Of a DNA stretch of 64,000 bases, positions 8,886-21,342 are shown one piece after another. The translations under genes and the position numbers were made by a program. The notes below the pieces were generated by a model. The model was not told where the DNA came from. It made no database searches and saw nothing but the letters and a program-made list of their open reading frames with translations. Source of the stretch: Maricaulis sp. (lineage in GTDB: Bacteria > Pseudomonadota > Alphaproteobacteria > Caulobacterales > Maricaulaceae); assembly GCA_002692855.1 (NCBI GenBank), contig NZMJ01000012.1, positions 1-64,000 on the forward strand. The letters run 5' to 3'. Position 1 is the first letter of the stretch; the number at the start of each line of letters is the position of its first letter.

Positions 8886-11800
8886 GCGCCGTCCTCCACC
8901 GGGGTTTCGGTCCCGGCATCGGCCCACTCGCCGCGGCGTGCCAGCTGGTCATAATCGCCGTAATCGTCGGTGTACTGGGCGCGCGGCTGCGACAGATAGG
9001 CGGTTGCCGGGTTCTGATAGTCGCGCACCAACCGGCGCAGGATATCGAGATACTGATCGCGCAATTCGGCCGCTGAAGTGTCCTTGTCGACCCGCGCCTC
9101 CTCGCCAGGCACGGCGCTTCCCGATACGCGCAGATACATCAGCCCGCCCGGCGGTCCCGGTGCGATGCCGGCGAAGGCGCCTTCGCTGGCCAGCACCGCT
9201 GTCAGCGGCAATTGCGGTTCGAACCCGGCCACAGTGGCCTTGGCCTTGGGCGGTGCCCCGGTCTTGTAGTCGATCAGGTCGAGCAGACCGTCGGCGCGCA
9301 GGTCAATCCGGTCTGCACGCCCGTGGAGAGTGAAGCCGGTTTCCGGATCCACCCATTCACCCCGGACCTCGACGTCAGCGATGCGCGCGCCGAGCGCCAG
9401 ACGCGCCGAGTGCCAGTCGAGAAAGAAGGTTGCGGCACGCGCAAACCGCACCTCTTCCTGCGCACGGCGGCTGTCGTCGAAGCCAGCCGCCTCAATCTCG
9501 GCCTGACCGCGCTCCATGAGCCAGTCGAGGGCATTTTCAGGGATGACTGCGCCGAATGTTCGGACGAAATCCTCGAAGACGTCATGCCAGGCCGAGCCCC
9601 GCTCGCGATGCTGCGGCTCCAGGTCGGCGTCGTCGAAAGGCTTCAGCCCCAGGACATGCCGCGCATAGATCGCATAAGGGTCGCGAATCCATTTCCGGAT
9701 TTCGGTCAGGGACAAGCGGGTTGGCCGTGTGTCGACCGGCGGTGCCGGGGCGGGTGCTGCGACCGGTTGCACGCGGGTGGGCCGGTCGAGTGCTGCCGCC
9801 AGCGCCAGCCAGTCGCGCGACGGCCGGAACATGTCGGAGCCCGGCGCAGCGCCGCGCGCCAGCATCTGCAACCGCCAGACCCAGCGCGATGCCACGGCCG
9901 GCGCGCCATCGACCTTGGTCGAGCGCGTCAGGATGGCTTCCGGTGCGGCGGCCAGTTGCGCGAAGTCATGGGCCGACAGCCCGATCCGCCGCTCCGGAGC
10001 GCCCAGTCCGGCTTCAAGCCGCATCGCGCGGGACATCCATGGATCGCTGCCGAGGCCCGCCGGCCAGACCCCCTCATTGAGGCCCGCCAGAATCACCCGG
10101 TCAGCGGACAGGCCGCGCGCCTCAAGCGGGCCCAGCAGCTTCAAACGCGGATGAAGATCGCTCTGCGGACGGACCCGCTGTCCTGCTGCCATCTCCCGCC
10201 ATGCTGCTGCATAGTCAGCCAGCGAGATTTCAGGCAAGCTCCCGGATTCATTCATGAAGGACCGGATCAGATTGGCGGCCGTTTCACCACCGTCGCCAGC
10301 CCATAGTCGCGCCGCGCCGCCCTGCTCGCTCTCTGCCAGCGCTTCGGCGATGCGGGCATGGGTTTCGGCCCACTCTGCTGCGGGTTTGTCAGTACCTGAC
10401 AGGAGGGGCGCGAACAGCGACCCGAGCTGGTCCAGCAACGCCAGGGCAGGTTCGGGGTCGCGCGGACGCGCCCGATTTCCCGGATCGGTGAGGCGGCGGC
10501 CATAGGCGGGGAAGTCCTGCCCCGGCCGCGGTCCGCGCAGGCCCTTGTCGATAGCACGCAGCAGGCCAAGCTGCCGGTCGCGCGCCCGACCGAGGGTGAA
10601 GAGCGGCGACGCCATCAGCGCGGTGAGCGCCAGTGCCGAGCCAGGCTCAGAAGCGAGGTCGAGGACCAGTTGCAGGAAGCCTCCCGCCGCCGTTTCAGGC
10701 AGGGACAGGCCGGCCGAGTCGTCCAGCGTCACCGAGAACCGCTTCAAATGGGACGAGATCCGTAGCGCCAGCGCCCGGTCAGGGGTGACGACCATCGCCG
10801 TCTTCGTCTCGTCCTCCAGCGTCTCGCGCAGCATCAGGGCGATGGCGAGCGCCTCGGCTTCCGGGCCGGGAGCCTCGACCAGCGACAACCCGTCAAATCC
10901 TTGCCGGAGAAAGTCCGCGCCCTGACCCTCGGTGATGTGGTCAATCCGCTTCAGCCAGTCGGCGGTTTCCTCGGCTGGCCGGAGCGCTTCAGCGATGACA
11001 CGCTGACGCGAACGCGAGGTGGGGGAGACCGCGGCGGCCGGCCACGGGGACACGTCCGCGCGCGAAACACTCATCTGGTCCAGAAAGGCCTTGAGCGGCC
11101 ATTGCGGGTGCTGGGACAGACCGGTGTCGATGGCATCCCAGGCCGCATCGTCCGCCTCGGTATCGAGGCCGGGCAGCACGACACACCCCAGGTCCAGCAT
11201 CGCCACTGCAGCCATCAGGTCGGCGGCGGCGGGGATTGATCCAGTCGACCCGGCGACGATGACCGGCCCGCGCGGAGGCGTTTCGCGCCATCGCTCGGCC
11301 AGCGCATGCAGCAAGGCCGATCGCCGCTGGGCCGGATCCGATAGGCCGAGTTCGGCCAGCCGCTGGGGCCACAAACTCCCCACGATCGACAGGAAATCGA
11401 CCGATTCCTGCAAATGGGCCGGAAGAACGCCCCGGATGCGCTCGCCGAGCGCGGCGAAGTCGCCGGTTTCCTCGGTCCAGAAATCATCGATCAGGACCGC
11501 CAGCGGCTCGGCGAGGGCCATCGCTCCACCCAGCGTCATGACGCGGTCTTGCGCGGTCTCTTTTGCCAGGATCAGCCGGGTCAGCTCGAACAGGCGCCGC
11601 GCCGGATCGATCGCAGGCGGTGCGGCGTCCGCCAGTTCACCGGGCTCGAACGGGGATTCGTCGGCGTCGATATCGCCAATCGGTCGGATGACCGGGAGAA
11701 TGGCGGCGCCTTCTCCCCCGCGTTCGGCAGAAAAGGCCTCGATCAGCGCCCGTCCCGCCCGGCGGGTCGGTGTCAGGATCGTGATGTCGGCCAGGCTTTC

Positions 11801-11917
11801 CGGCCCGTCCGCTGCGCATTCGTCGAGCACTTGCCGGGCCACGGCACGCAGGAAGTCGCTTCCGGGCGGAAGCGTGAAGATGTGCGGTGCCGGACCTGAA
11901 AAGACGCGTTTGCTCAC
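8882..11917 (-). CDS. addB: Double-strand break repair protein AddB
   Basis: AddB is the partner subunit of AddA: an inactive or degenerate helicase fold with a second RecB-type nuclease. The 1011-residue length fits the alphaproteobacterial AddB family. A conserved SLTEIRKWIRDPYAIYARHVLGL segment opens the nuclease domain (about residue 715), and the metal-binding LIDYKTGAPP motif lies near residue 890. The start is GTG at 11917, overlapping the murU stop (GTGA). Confidence 0.93.
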   Translation of the reverse strand: MSKRVFSGPAPHIFTLPPGSDFLRAVARQVLDECAADGPESLADITILTPTRRAGRALIEAFSAERGGEGAAILPVIRPIGDIDADESPFEPGELADAAPPAIDPARRLFELTRLILAKETAQDRVMTLGGAMALAEPLAVLIDDFWTEETGDFAALGERIRGVLPAHLQESVDFLSIVGSLWPQRLAELGLSDPAQRRSALLHALAERWRETPPRGPVIVAGSTGSIPAAADLMAAVAMLDLGCVVLPGLDTEADDAAWDAIDTGLSQHPQWPLKAFLDQMSVSRADVSPWPAAAVSPTSRSRQRVIAEALRPAEETADWLKRIDHITEGQGADFLRQGFDGLSLVEAPGPEAEALAIALMLRETLEDETKTAMVVTPDRALALRISSHLKRFSVTLDDSAGLSLPETAAGGFLQLVLDLASEPGSALALTALMASPLFTLGRARDRQLGLLRAIDKGLRGPRPGQDFPAYGRRLTDPGNRARPRDPEPALALLDQLGSLFAPLLSGTDKPAAEWAETHARIAEALAESEQGGAARLWAGDGGETAANLIRSFMNESGSLPEISLADYAAAWREMAAGQRVRPQSDLHPRLKLLGPLEARGLSADRVILAGLNEGVWPAGLGSDPWMSRAMRLEAGLGAPERRIGLSAHDFAQLAAAPEAILTRSTKVDGAPAVASRWVWRLQMLARGAAPGSDMFRPSRDWLALAAALDRPTRVQPVAAPAPAPPVDTRPTRLSLTEIRKWIRDPYAIYARHVLGLKPFDDADLEPQHRERGSAWHDVFEDFVRTFGAVIPENALDWLMERGQAEIEAAGFDDSRRAQEEVRFARAATFFLDWHSARLALGARIADVEVRGEWVDPETGFTLHGRADRIDLRADGLLDLIDYKTGAPPKAKATVAGFEPQLPLTAVLASEGAFAGIAPGPPGGLMYLRVSGSAVPGEEARVDKDTSAAELRDQYLDILRRLVRDYQNPATAYLSQPRAQYTDDYGDYDQLARRGEWADAGTETPVEDGA

Positions 11918-12632
11918 ACCGCCCCCGAAGCGAGGCGCGCCTCGGCTTCGTCACGGGCGCGCGGATCGCCAACATGCATCCAGAAAGCCTCCATCGGAAG
12001 CCCGTACAGTCGCCCTTCGGTGGATAACCGGTGCCAGATTTCGGTCAGTGAAAACCGCCGGACGGCCTCCCCGGCAAAAACGCGGGGGTGCACGATATGG
12101 GTTCCCGCATACGCATAGGGCGCGCGCGGCCGCGCGCCGCGCCAGTCGAGCCTGCCGTCGTCTTCGAGGAAGAAATCTCCCGCGCCGTCAAACCCGAGCG
12201 TGCGCTCCAGCGGGGCCAGCAAGAGCAGGACATCCATGCGGTCTCCGTCCCATGCTTCCCGCAGCCGGCTCATTTCCGGCGTTTCTCCGTCGCGCCAGAC
12301 CGCGTCAATATTGGTCACGAATACCGGATCGTCGCCCAGAAGCGGCAGCGCTTTGACCATGCCGCCGCCGGTTTCCAGCAATTCTCCGGACTCGTCGGAA
12401 ACCCTGATGGCAGGCCGATCGCCGCGCCCGGCAATATGGGCCTGCATGCGTTCGGCGAAGTGGTGGATGTTCACCACGGCCGTCTCGACCCCGTCTTCGG
12501 CAAAGCGGTCCAGCGCATGATCGAGCAGCGTCCGTCCACCCACCTCGACGAGGGCTTTCGGCCGGTCATTGGTCAAGGGGCGCATCCGCGTGCCTAGTCC
12601 CGCTGCCAGCGCCATGCCGGTGGTGATCCGCG

Positions 12633-12636
<4 letters not shown>
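11914..12636 (-). CDS. murU: N-acetylmuramate-1-phosphate uridylyltransferase
   Basis: A 240-residue nucleotidyltransferase with the GxGTRMRPLT signature (LAAGLGTRMRPLTNDRPKAL) near the N-terminus. Directly downstream of an AmgK-type kinase it fits MurU, which makes UDP-MurNAc from MurNAc-1-phosphate in a cell-wall recycling route that bypasses de novo MurA/MurB and is linked to intrinsic fosfomycin tolerance. Sequence alone would also allow another sugar-1-phosphate specificity; the gene pair is the main argument. Start and stop overlap both neighbours. Confidence 0.85.
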
Positions 12637-15335
<2,699 letters not shown>

Positions 15336-15476
15336 GATCGGGAATCCGTTTCGAAGGGGGGGGGAACAGCACCCCTTCAACGCATCCGCGTCGCTCTGTC
15401 CGTCGCTTCGCGACGCTGCGGGCGCAGTTTCGATGCGAGGGCCCGTATGCCGAGCCCGAACGCGAGGGGATGCGGC

Positions 15477-17966
15477 CTAGACCGCGCGGGCCTGCGCCTT
15501 CAGGCGGCCCTTCAGGTCCAGTTCGGGCGCGGCATGATGGTCGGCGGCTTCCTCGGGCAGGTGGACGACCACGGTCGTGCCCTGCTCGGGTTCGGATTCC
15601 AGATCGACCCAGCCGCCATGCAGTTCAACGATTTCCTTGACCAGGGCGAGCCCCAGACCCGCCCCGCCCCGAACGCCGCGCTCGAACCGTTCAAACACGC
15701 GCGCCAGGCGGTCAGGTGCAATGCCCTCGCCCTCATCGCGCACCGAAATGGTGGCCGATCCGGCGGTGTGCTGCAGGACCATCGTCACCGTTCCGCCCTT
15801 GGGGGTGTGACGGATGGCGTTGGACAGCAGGTTCAGCATGACCTGCTTCATCCGGCGCACATCGGCGCGGATGACCCCGCCTTCGCCGGTCTCATCCGAC
15901 AGCGCGATCTTGACGCCGGAATGTTCGGCCTTGGCGGCAAAGAAGGCAGTCGACTCCTCGGCGATCCCGGCCAGGTCGGTATCGCCCAGTTCCAGCTCCA
16001 GCTGACCGGCATCGATCGCCGCGACATCGAGCACGTTGTCGATCAGCTTGGCGAGCTCTTCGGAGGCTTCCTTGATCGCCGTGATCGGGCCTTGCTGGCG
16101 TTCGGTCAGTTCGCCGGCAAAGCCCTGCATGATCATGTCGGTATAGCCGGAAATCGTCGTCAGCGGCGTGCGCAGCTGATAGCTGACATGTTCGACGAAT
16201 TCGCTCTTGATCCGGTCCGACGCTTCAAGGGCCTCGGCGCGGTCTCGCAAGGCTTCCTCAATCCGGCGGCTGTCGGTGACATCGTCCCAGGCAATCAGTG
16301 TAGCCCCGTCGGGAAGCGGGCGCGACAGATAGGTCAGGACGCGGTCATCGGACCGGACCCATTCACCCGTGACATGCTTGCGCGCCTGCGGCGAAGGGTC
16401 GGTGACCCGCGCCTGCATCTCGGCCCAGGCCTCGCTGTCGGCGTGCAGCGCCGTGCAACGTTTGGCAATCTCGCTGAGCGCAGGCTGGCCCTCCAGATCG
16501 GCGGCGGGCAGCTTCCACAGGGTTTCGAACGCTGTGTTGTGTAGGCGCAGGCGCCCGTCGGACCCGAACACCGCGACCGCTTCATGCAGCTTGTCGAGCG
16601 TCGCGCGCTGGACATTGATCAGCGTGTTGTAGCGGGCGCGCAGGGCCAGCTCGTCGGTCTTGTCCTCGAAGATCAGCATCAGACCGCCCAGCGGGTGACG
16701 CTGGCGGGCGACGCGAAGCGTGCGGCCATCAGGCAGGGGCCACAATTCATCGGGGCTTTCCTCGCCCGGTGCGGACTCATAGCGCGCCAGTTCGGCCTTC
16801 TTCCACGACGCGTAGTCGGCCTGTTCCGGCAGCAGGCGCTTTTCACGCAGCCGGTCCATCAGCTCGCCATGCATCGGGCGCTCGTCGAGCCATTTTGGAT
16901 CGAGCTTGTAGAGGGTCTCGAACGCCGTGTTGCGGAAGACCAGGCGCTGGCCGCGGTCGAAGACGGCAACCGCTTCGGCCATGTGATTGAGCGTATCGTC
17001 ATGCGCGCGGCGGAAGCGTTTGAGCGCCGCTTTCGATTCCTCTGCCTCGGTGACGTCGAGCGCGAAACCCGCCGCGCCGCCCGACACCGGGAAGGTGACG
17101 ATATCCAGCGCCCGGCGCTTGCCGCCGACGACGACGGGCCGCGTCTTGGCAATCGCCTCGCCCGCCTTCACCGCTTCACCCGCCTGCCCTTTCAGACCCG
17201 GATCGAGCACGATCTGGCGCGAGACGGCATCGCCGGCATCCTTGGCATCGACGGCAACGGCATAGGCGGAATTGGCCCATTCCAGACGGCCCGACGCATT
17301 CATCCGCCAGGCCGGGAAGGGCGCGCGTTCGAGCGTATCGAGGAAGGCGGCCGGATCGGCCTCGACCACGCGGCGCGTTTCTTCCAGCCGCCCGCGCGCA
17401 CCGGATTCTTCCAGGCCGCGTATCGTCGCGTCTGACAGGAACAGGACCAGTTGCAGCCCTGCAGCGCGGCCATCGGCTTCGAGGAAGCGGCCTTCGGGCC
17501 CCAATATAGTCAGCGAGAAAGGCTGGCCTTCGGTGACAAGCGCTGCAAACCGGCGGCGCAGCGTCGTGTCATCACCGCCGGGCGCGCGCGCTTCGTAATC
17601 GGCGACGCCTTCCAGCAGCAGGCTGCCCGGATCGGGTCCGTCGGCCGCTTCGGCGAATTTCAGCAGGCTGGCGAGGGCGGACGGGCTGCCGAAAATGCGC
17701 GGCTTGGCCCAGTCTTCCACGGCACCGCCGGCCAGGTCAGGCGGCTGGTCCCAGACGAGGACGAGTCCCGGAAACGCCCCGAAGGTGGAATCGGCACGGG
17801 TCAGCTTGTCTTCAAGGTCGGAGACGCGGCGTTTCCAGATCGCCTGCGCAGCGCGGGCACCCGTGGTGACGCGCATCGCCCAGACGCTGGCCGCCACGGC
17901 GAACATCACCGCCCCGGCGGTGACGACGAGGGTGGCAATCTGGATGCTGTCGGCGCCTGCGGACAT
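15477..17966 (-). CDS. divL: Cell-cycle pseudokinase DivL
   Basis: An 829-residue PAS-containing histidine-kinase-like protein with one N-terminal membrane helix (about residues 8-30), several PAS domains and a C-terminal HisKA plus HATPase. The H-box reads EHVSYQLRTPL: the phospho-accepting His is Tyr (codon TAT at 16179-16181, about residue 596). This is the hallmark of Caulobacter DivL, which is controlled by DivK and steers the CckA-CtrA relay. The ATPase N box (NLLSNAIRHTP), G1 (DEGEGIAPDRL) and G2 (GAGLGLALVKEI) are intact. ATG 17966 is preferred over a TTG two codons earlier. Two GANTC sites lie upstream. Confidence 0.93.
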   Translation of the reverse strand: MSAGADSIQIATLVVTAGAVMFAVAASVWAMRVTTGARAAQAIWKRRVSDLEDKLTRADSTFGAFPGLVLVWDQPPDLAGGAVEDWAKPRIFGSPSALASLLKFAEAADGPDPGSLLLEGVADYEARAPGGDDTTLRRRFAALVTEGQPFSLTILGPEGRFLEADGRAAGLQLVLFLSDATIRGLEESGARGRLEETRRVVEADPAAFLDTLERAPFPAWRMNASGRLEWANSAYAVAVDAKDAGDAVSRQIVLDPGLKGQAGEAVKAGEAIAKTRPVVVGGKRRALDIVTFPVSGGAAGFALDVTEAEESKAALKRFRRAHDDTLNHMAEAVAVFDRGQRLVFRNTAFETLYKLDPKWLDERPMHGELMDRLREKRLLPEQADYASWKKAELARYESAPGEESPDELWPLPDGRTLRVARQRHPLGGLMLIFEDKTDELALRARYNTLINVQRATLDKLHEAVAVFGSDGRLRLHNTAFETLWKLPAADLEGQPALSEIAKRCTALHADSEAWAEMQARVTDPSPQARKHVTGEWVRSDDRVLTYLSRPLPDGATLIAWDDVTDSRRIEEALRDRAEALEASDRIKSEFVEHVSYQLRTPLTTISGYTDMIMQGFAGELTERQQGPITAIKEASEELAKLIDNVLDVAAIDAGQLELELGDTDLAGIAEESTAFFAAKAEHSGVKIALSDETGEGGVIRADVRRMKQVMLNLLSNAIRHTPKGGTVTMVLQHTAGSATISVRDEGEGIAPDRLARVFERFERGVRGGAGLGLALVKEIVELHGGWVDLESEPEQGTTVVVHLPEEAADHHAAPELDLKGRLKAQARAV

Positions 17967-18008
17967 GCCCAATACCGTCTGCCCCCTTGGGTTGGACGCA
18001 TGCGAGAT

Positions 18009-18022
18009 GATTCGCCCGAATC
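18009..18022. promoter_or_regulatory. Paired GANTC sites upstream of divL
   Basis: GATTC (18009-18013) and GAATC (18018-18022) lie about 45-55 bases upstream of the divL start, next to a TAACGTTAACG stretch (18030-18040). In Caulobacter-type bacteria GANTC is methylated by CcrM and read by GcrA. The sites are seen; the regulatory role is inferred. Confidence 0.35.
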
Positions 18023-18077
18023 AGAACTCTAACGTTAACGGGTCCGTGCGGCGAACACTAAGGCAGGTAGAGGTCGA

Positions 18078-18698
18078 TCAGAGATCGAGGCTGTATTCGA
18101 GATGAAAGGGGAGGTCACGGCGCACGGGCTCGGCATCAGCGCCGCAATTTGCGATCTGCCGAGCAATGTGTTCAGCGAAAACCGGATGGCTCGCCGATAA
18201 TACGCGCGCATTCACCGCACGTCCGTCTTCCGACAAATCGTAGAGTACGACGACGTTTCCTTCGAGTTCGCGTTCTAGGGCTGCAGCCGGGTAGATGGGT
18301 CGCATCCGGTTATGAATACAGCTGAGGTCGGGATGTGCCGAAATTTGCCCCGGTTCCGGAAAGTCCGGTCGGAAGAGGGGGGGATCAGCCAGCTGTGCTA
18401 GGGGTAGTGCTTCCGGAAGCGAGGCCCGAGATTCGAGCAACTGTGCCGGTCGAAGCTCGATTTCAAAGTTAAAGGGCCACCAGTTGAAAGAGCGTTCGGG
18501 AATCGGAACGCAGAAGCACAAATAGCCGTTATTCAGGAACGGATTCTCTGGCTGAACTGTAGACTGCTGCCTGGTTATCAGCGTGCGACCGGGTTCTGGA
18601 TCCCCGATCCGGACCATTGCCGGCATCGCCAGGAATAGTCCGACTGTCACGGCGCCGCCGCCGAGTGCAGCGAGTATCCAGCGGACCCATGCAGGCAT
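18078..18698 (-). CDS. TonB C-terminal-domain protein, membrane-anchored
   Basis: A 206-residue protein with one N-terminal membrane helix (about residues 7-29) and a periplasmic part ending in a TonB-type domain (RPIYPAAALERELEGNVVV ... VLSASHPVF). No Pro-rich spacer and no ExbB/ExbD neighbours are present, so a classical TonB role is uncertain. ATG 18698 follows AGGAG at good spacing. It lies downstream of a second TonB-C protein, separated by an AT-rich stretch and a palindromic repeat. Codon use is slightly more AT-rich than in its neighbours. Confidence 0.72.
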   Translation of the reverse strand: MPAWVRWILAALGGGAVTVGLFLAMPAMVRIGDPEPGRTLITRQQSTVQPENPFLNNGYLCFCVPIPERSFNWWPFNFEIELRPAQLLESRASLPEALPLAQLADPPLFRPDFPEPGQISAHPDLSCIHNRMRPIYPAAALERELEGNVVVLYDLSEDGRAVNARVLSASHPVFAEHIARQIANCGADAEPVRRDLPFHLEYSLDL

Positions 18699-18756
18699 TC
18701 GAAACGCTCCTTTAGCGTGACGATATAGTATTACATATCTAATTCAATATACATTC

Positions 18757-18824
18757 CGTCCCCCCGGCGAAAGCCGGGGTCCAGTTTCAGCGTGTTTTGG
18801 ATTCCCGCCTGCGCGGGGGTGACG
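18757..18824. repeat. Double-hairpin intergenic repeat
   Basis: Two consecutive inverted repeats: CCCCGGC-GAAA-GCCGGGG (18762-18779) and a CCCGC/GCGGG hairpin near 18813-18827, joined by TCCAGTTTCAGCG. The arrangement matches a dispersed hairpin family common in GC-rich alphaproteobacteria. It lies between the two TonB-C-domain genes. Confidence 0.65.
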
Positions 18825-18833
18825 ATTGTGGGA

Positions 18834-19292
18834 CTACCGGATCCGCACTTCGCCGGCGCGGAATTCGAACAGCACCACGCAATTGGTCAGCGCATTGCCA
18901 TCGGGCAGTTCTCGGAAGCGCCAGTTCTCGACCGCCTCGACCGCCTCGCCATCGAAATAGCCCGAGGGCACCGAGCGCGCGACCCGCACCCGGTGGGTGT
19001 TGCCGGTGTCATAGACATGGAAGCGCACCACGACCCACCCCTGCAGCCCGCGCGCATAGGCAGTCGTGGGATAAACCGGCAGCTCGAATTCCTGCGCCGC
19101 AAGCGACGAGCCCTGGCAGTCTTCCGGTCCGATCAGCGATTCCACATTCGGCGGAACCGGGTAGTCGGAGCGCGGCCGGAAAGGCGCGGTACGCGGATCG
19201 AGACGGCCCGGCGTCACCGCGTCGGGCAGGACAGCGGCGGGCAGCGAACAGCTCGACAGGGTCATCAGGGCAATCGGCAAGAGGTATCGCAT
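18834..19292 (-). CDS. TonB C-terminal-domain lipoprotein
   Basis: A 152-residue protein with a lipoprotein signal (MRYLLPIALMTLSSC) and a C-terminal TonB-type domain: LPVYPTTAYARGLQGWVVVRF ... FDGEAVEAVENWRF. TonB domains normally sit on an inner-membrane helix; here the anchor would be a lipid. No ExbB/ExbD genes are near. ATG 19292 begins the signal peptide. It probably belongs with the TonB-C gene downstream, though a repeat separates them. Confidence 0.75.
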   Translation of the reverse strand: MRYLLPIALMTLSSCSLPAAVLPDAVTPGRLDPRTAPFRPRSDYPVPPNVESLIGPEDCQGSSLAAQEFELPVYPTTAYARGLQGWVVVRFHVYDTGNTHRVRVARSVPSGYFDGEAVEAVENWRFRELPDGNALTNCVVLFEFRAGEVRIR

Positions 19293-19523
19293 GGCGCGCA
19301 CGCTAGCGCCTTCCCCGCCCGCTGCAAGCGGGCAGGCACGCCGGGGCTGCAATCGCCGCCCTCTCGCGCCGCACGAGAAAAGGCTGACTCCTGTACCGGC
19401 AAGCTGCTACCGTCATTCTGTTACATGGCCCCGATATTGTAGGGTGGGTAAGTGGAGTTTGCTGCGCGTGCGTCAGGCCGGGACAGGTCTGCGTGCCATT
19501 CGCGGCGCAGGGGGAGTATTACG

Positions 19524-21335
19524 ATGCCAGTTCTGCCGACGGCCCATGCCAGCCAGTCCTATGGGCGCCGCCAGCTCGAATTCTTTGCCACCACGGGGCA
19601 TATCACCGGCTCAGACCGGCGACAGCGCGCCTCCGAACGCCGCTTCCAGGACATGGATGGCGCCATTCACACGGTGCGCATGGCCAATCCCGATGCACCG
19701 ATGGCGCCCGGCGACAGCGTCGCCGTGCTGCGCGCGCAGTCCGGTCCGGACCGCCAGTCGCGCCCGGTATCGGTGATCAACTACGCCTCCTCGAGCTGGG
19801 AAGCCGCCGCGCCGGACGCGTCGCGCGCCCTGTCCCGCGCCGGCATCACGCGCGGCGTGAACTGGTGGCTGTCGATGATCGCGTTGGCGCTCGCCGCGAT
19901 CGTTCTCGTCTGGCCTGACCTGCGAACAGCCCTGACCGAACTCAACCCGTCGCTCTTTGGCGGACTGCCTGCCTTTGACCTGATCGGACTGGTGGCCAGC
20001 CAGGCGTCCTTCCTGATCGGCGCCGACCCGGCCGCCAGTATTCCCGGCCTCGACCAGGTGGTCGCCTCGACCGGTATCTTCGATGCCGGTGATGCGAATG
20101 GCGTCCTGCTCGGTCTCGGCCTCGCCGTGCTCGGCCTGATTGCCTATGTCGGCCGCACCTGGCGCGTGGTCTGGATCCCCGTCTTCCTGATCGCGGCCCT
20201 GGCCAGCGGCCTGGTCCTTGCCGGAGTTGAGGGCGCAGCGGGAATTACCCTGATCGCCATCGGCGGTCTGGCGGCCTTCTTTGCCATTGCCGGTTTCATC
20301 AACCGGATCAGGGACGCCTCGCGTTTTCGCAGCCGGGTGGCGCGCCTGTCCGAACATATGCTGCGCAATCCGCCTCAGGAAAGCGTGATTTCTCCGCCTC
20401 CCGCCGAGCCGCGCCGCGTCAGTGATGGCGCACTTGCCGCCGCCGCCGGACCGGTTGCTGCCGCTGCTGTGGTGGACCAGGCACTCGCCGAAGCACCCGA
20501 AGTCGAGGCCGAACTGGCCGCAGATGACGAGGCAACCGAACCCGAAGACACCGCAGACGACACCGGGGACGATACAGCTGCGATTATTGTGGCTCCGGTC
20601 GCCGAAACCGAAACCGAACCTCAGTCCGATTCCGATCCGGCCGGTGATGATGCCGCGCCGGAAGACCGCCCTGACCGGTCTCCGGATCCCGAAACGCCCC
20701 GCACGCTGACTGCCGCCCCTGCGGTGACAGACGAGGTGCCCGAAACGCAGGCCGACATGGCACCGCCCGCCGATCCGGAACAAGATCGCGACGCACGGAC
20801 CAGCGCAGCCTTTGGCGCACTGGCCGCGGCGATGGCCACGGAATCGGCCGCTCCGTCCGATACGTCCGGCGAGGACGATGACGACGACCTTCCGAGCGAT
20901 GCCGATCTTGCCCGTGCTCGCGGCGAACAGCCGGTCGAAGCAAGTGTCACTGCCGCGGCGGACCCGCAATCCGTTGAAGCCGGGAATAATGACCGCGACT
21001 TGACCCTGCCCGAGCCGCCGCCATTGGCGTCTCCCCAACCTGGTGCATTGGCATCTGCGCCTCAGGCCAGTCTGGGCGTGGAATCTGAAGCTGTATTGGC
21101 CGAGGATTCAGGCGATGCGGACAACACCCCGCCCGACGCCGAGCCGGAGCCCGAGCCGGTCGCGCCAGAACCCGGCGCGCCGGTTCTGGTAACGCCGGTC
21201 ACCGTTGAGGACGTGCCTGAACTCGATCCGGACATGATGCCGGAAGAAGAACATGATCCGATGATGGCGCGTCCTGATGTGGTTGATCGGGATGACGAGG
21301 ACGACGACAACGATCCATCGGACCGGACGTCCTGA
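19524..21335 (+). CDS. Membrane protein with long acidic disordered tail
   Basis: The 603-residue protein starts at ATG 19524 behind GGGGAG. The N-terminal 100 residues are soluble and Arg-rich. Four or five hydrophobic helices follow (about residues 115-270), then about 320 residues very rich in Asp, Glu, Ala and Pro with almost no hydrophobic core, including DDDDD and EPEPEP runs. No family recognised. The tail suggests an intrinsically disordered cytoplasmic or periplasmic extension. It stands alone between the TonB-like genes and ptsH (convergent, 7-base gap). Confidence 0.75.
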   Translation: MPVLPTAHASQSYGRRQLEFFATTGHITGSDRRQRASERRFQDMDGAIHTVRMANPDAPMAPGDSVAVLRAQSGPDRQSRPVSVINYASSSWEAAAPDASRALSRAGITRGVNWWLSMIALALAAIVLVWPDLRTALTELNPSLFGGLPAFDLIGLVASQASFLIGADPAASIPGLDQVVASTGIFDAGDANGVLLGLGLAVLGLIAYVGRTWRVVWIPVFLIAALASGLVLAGVEGAAGITLIAIGGLAAFFAIAGFINRIRDASRFRSRVARLSEHMLRNPPQESVISPPPAEPRRVSDGALAAAAGPVAAAAVVDQALAEAPEVEAELAADDEATEPEDTADDTGDDTAAIIVAPVAETETEPQSDSDPAGDDAAPEDRPDRSPDPETPRTLTAAPAVTDEVPETQADMAPPADPEQDRDARTSAAFGALAAAMATESAAPSDTSGEDDDDDLPSDADLARARGEQPVEASVTAAADPQSVEAGNNDRDLTLPEPPPLASPQPGALASAPQASLGVESEAVLAEDSGDADNTPPDAEPEPEPVAPEPGAPVLVTPVTVEDVPELDPDMMPEEEHDPMMARPDVVDRDDEDDDNDPSDRTS

Positions 21336-21342
21336 CCCGGAT

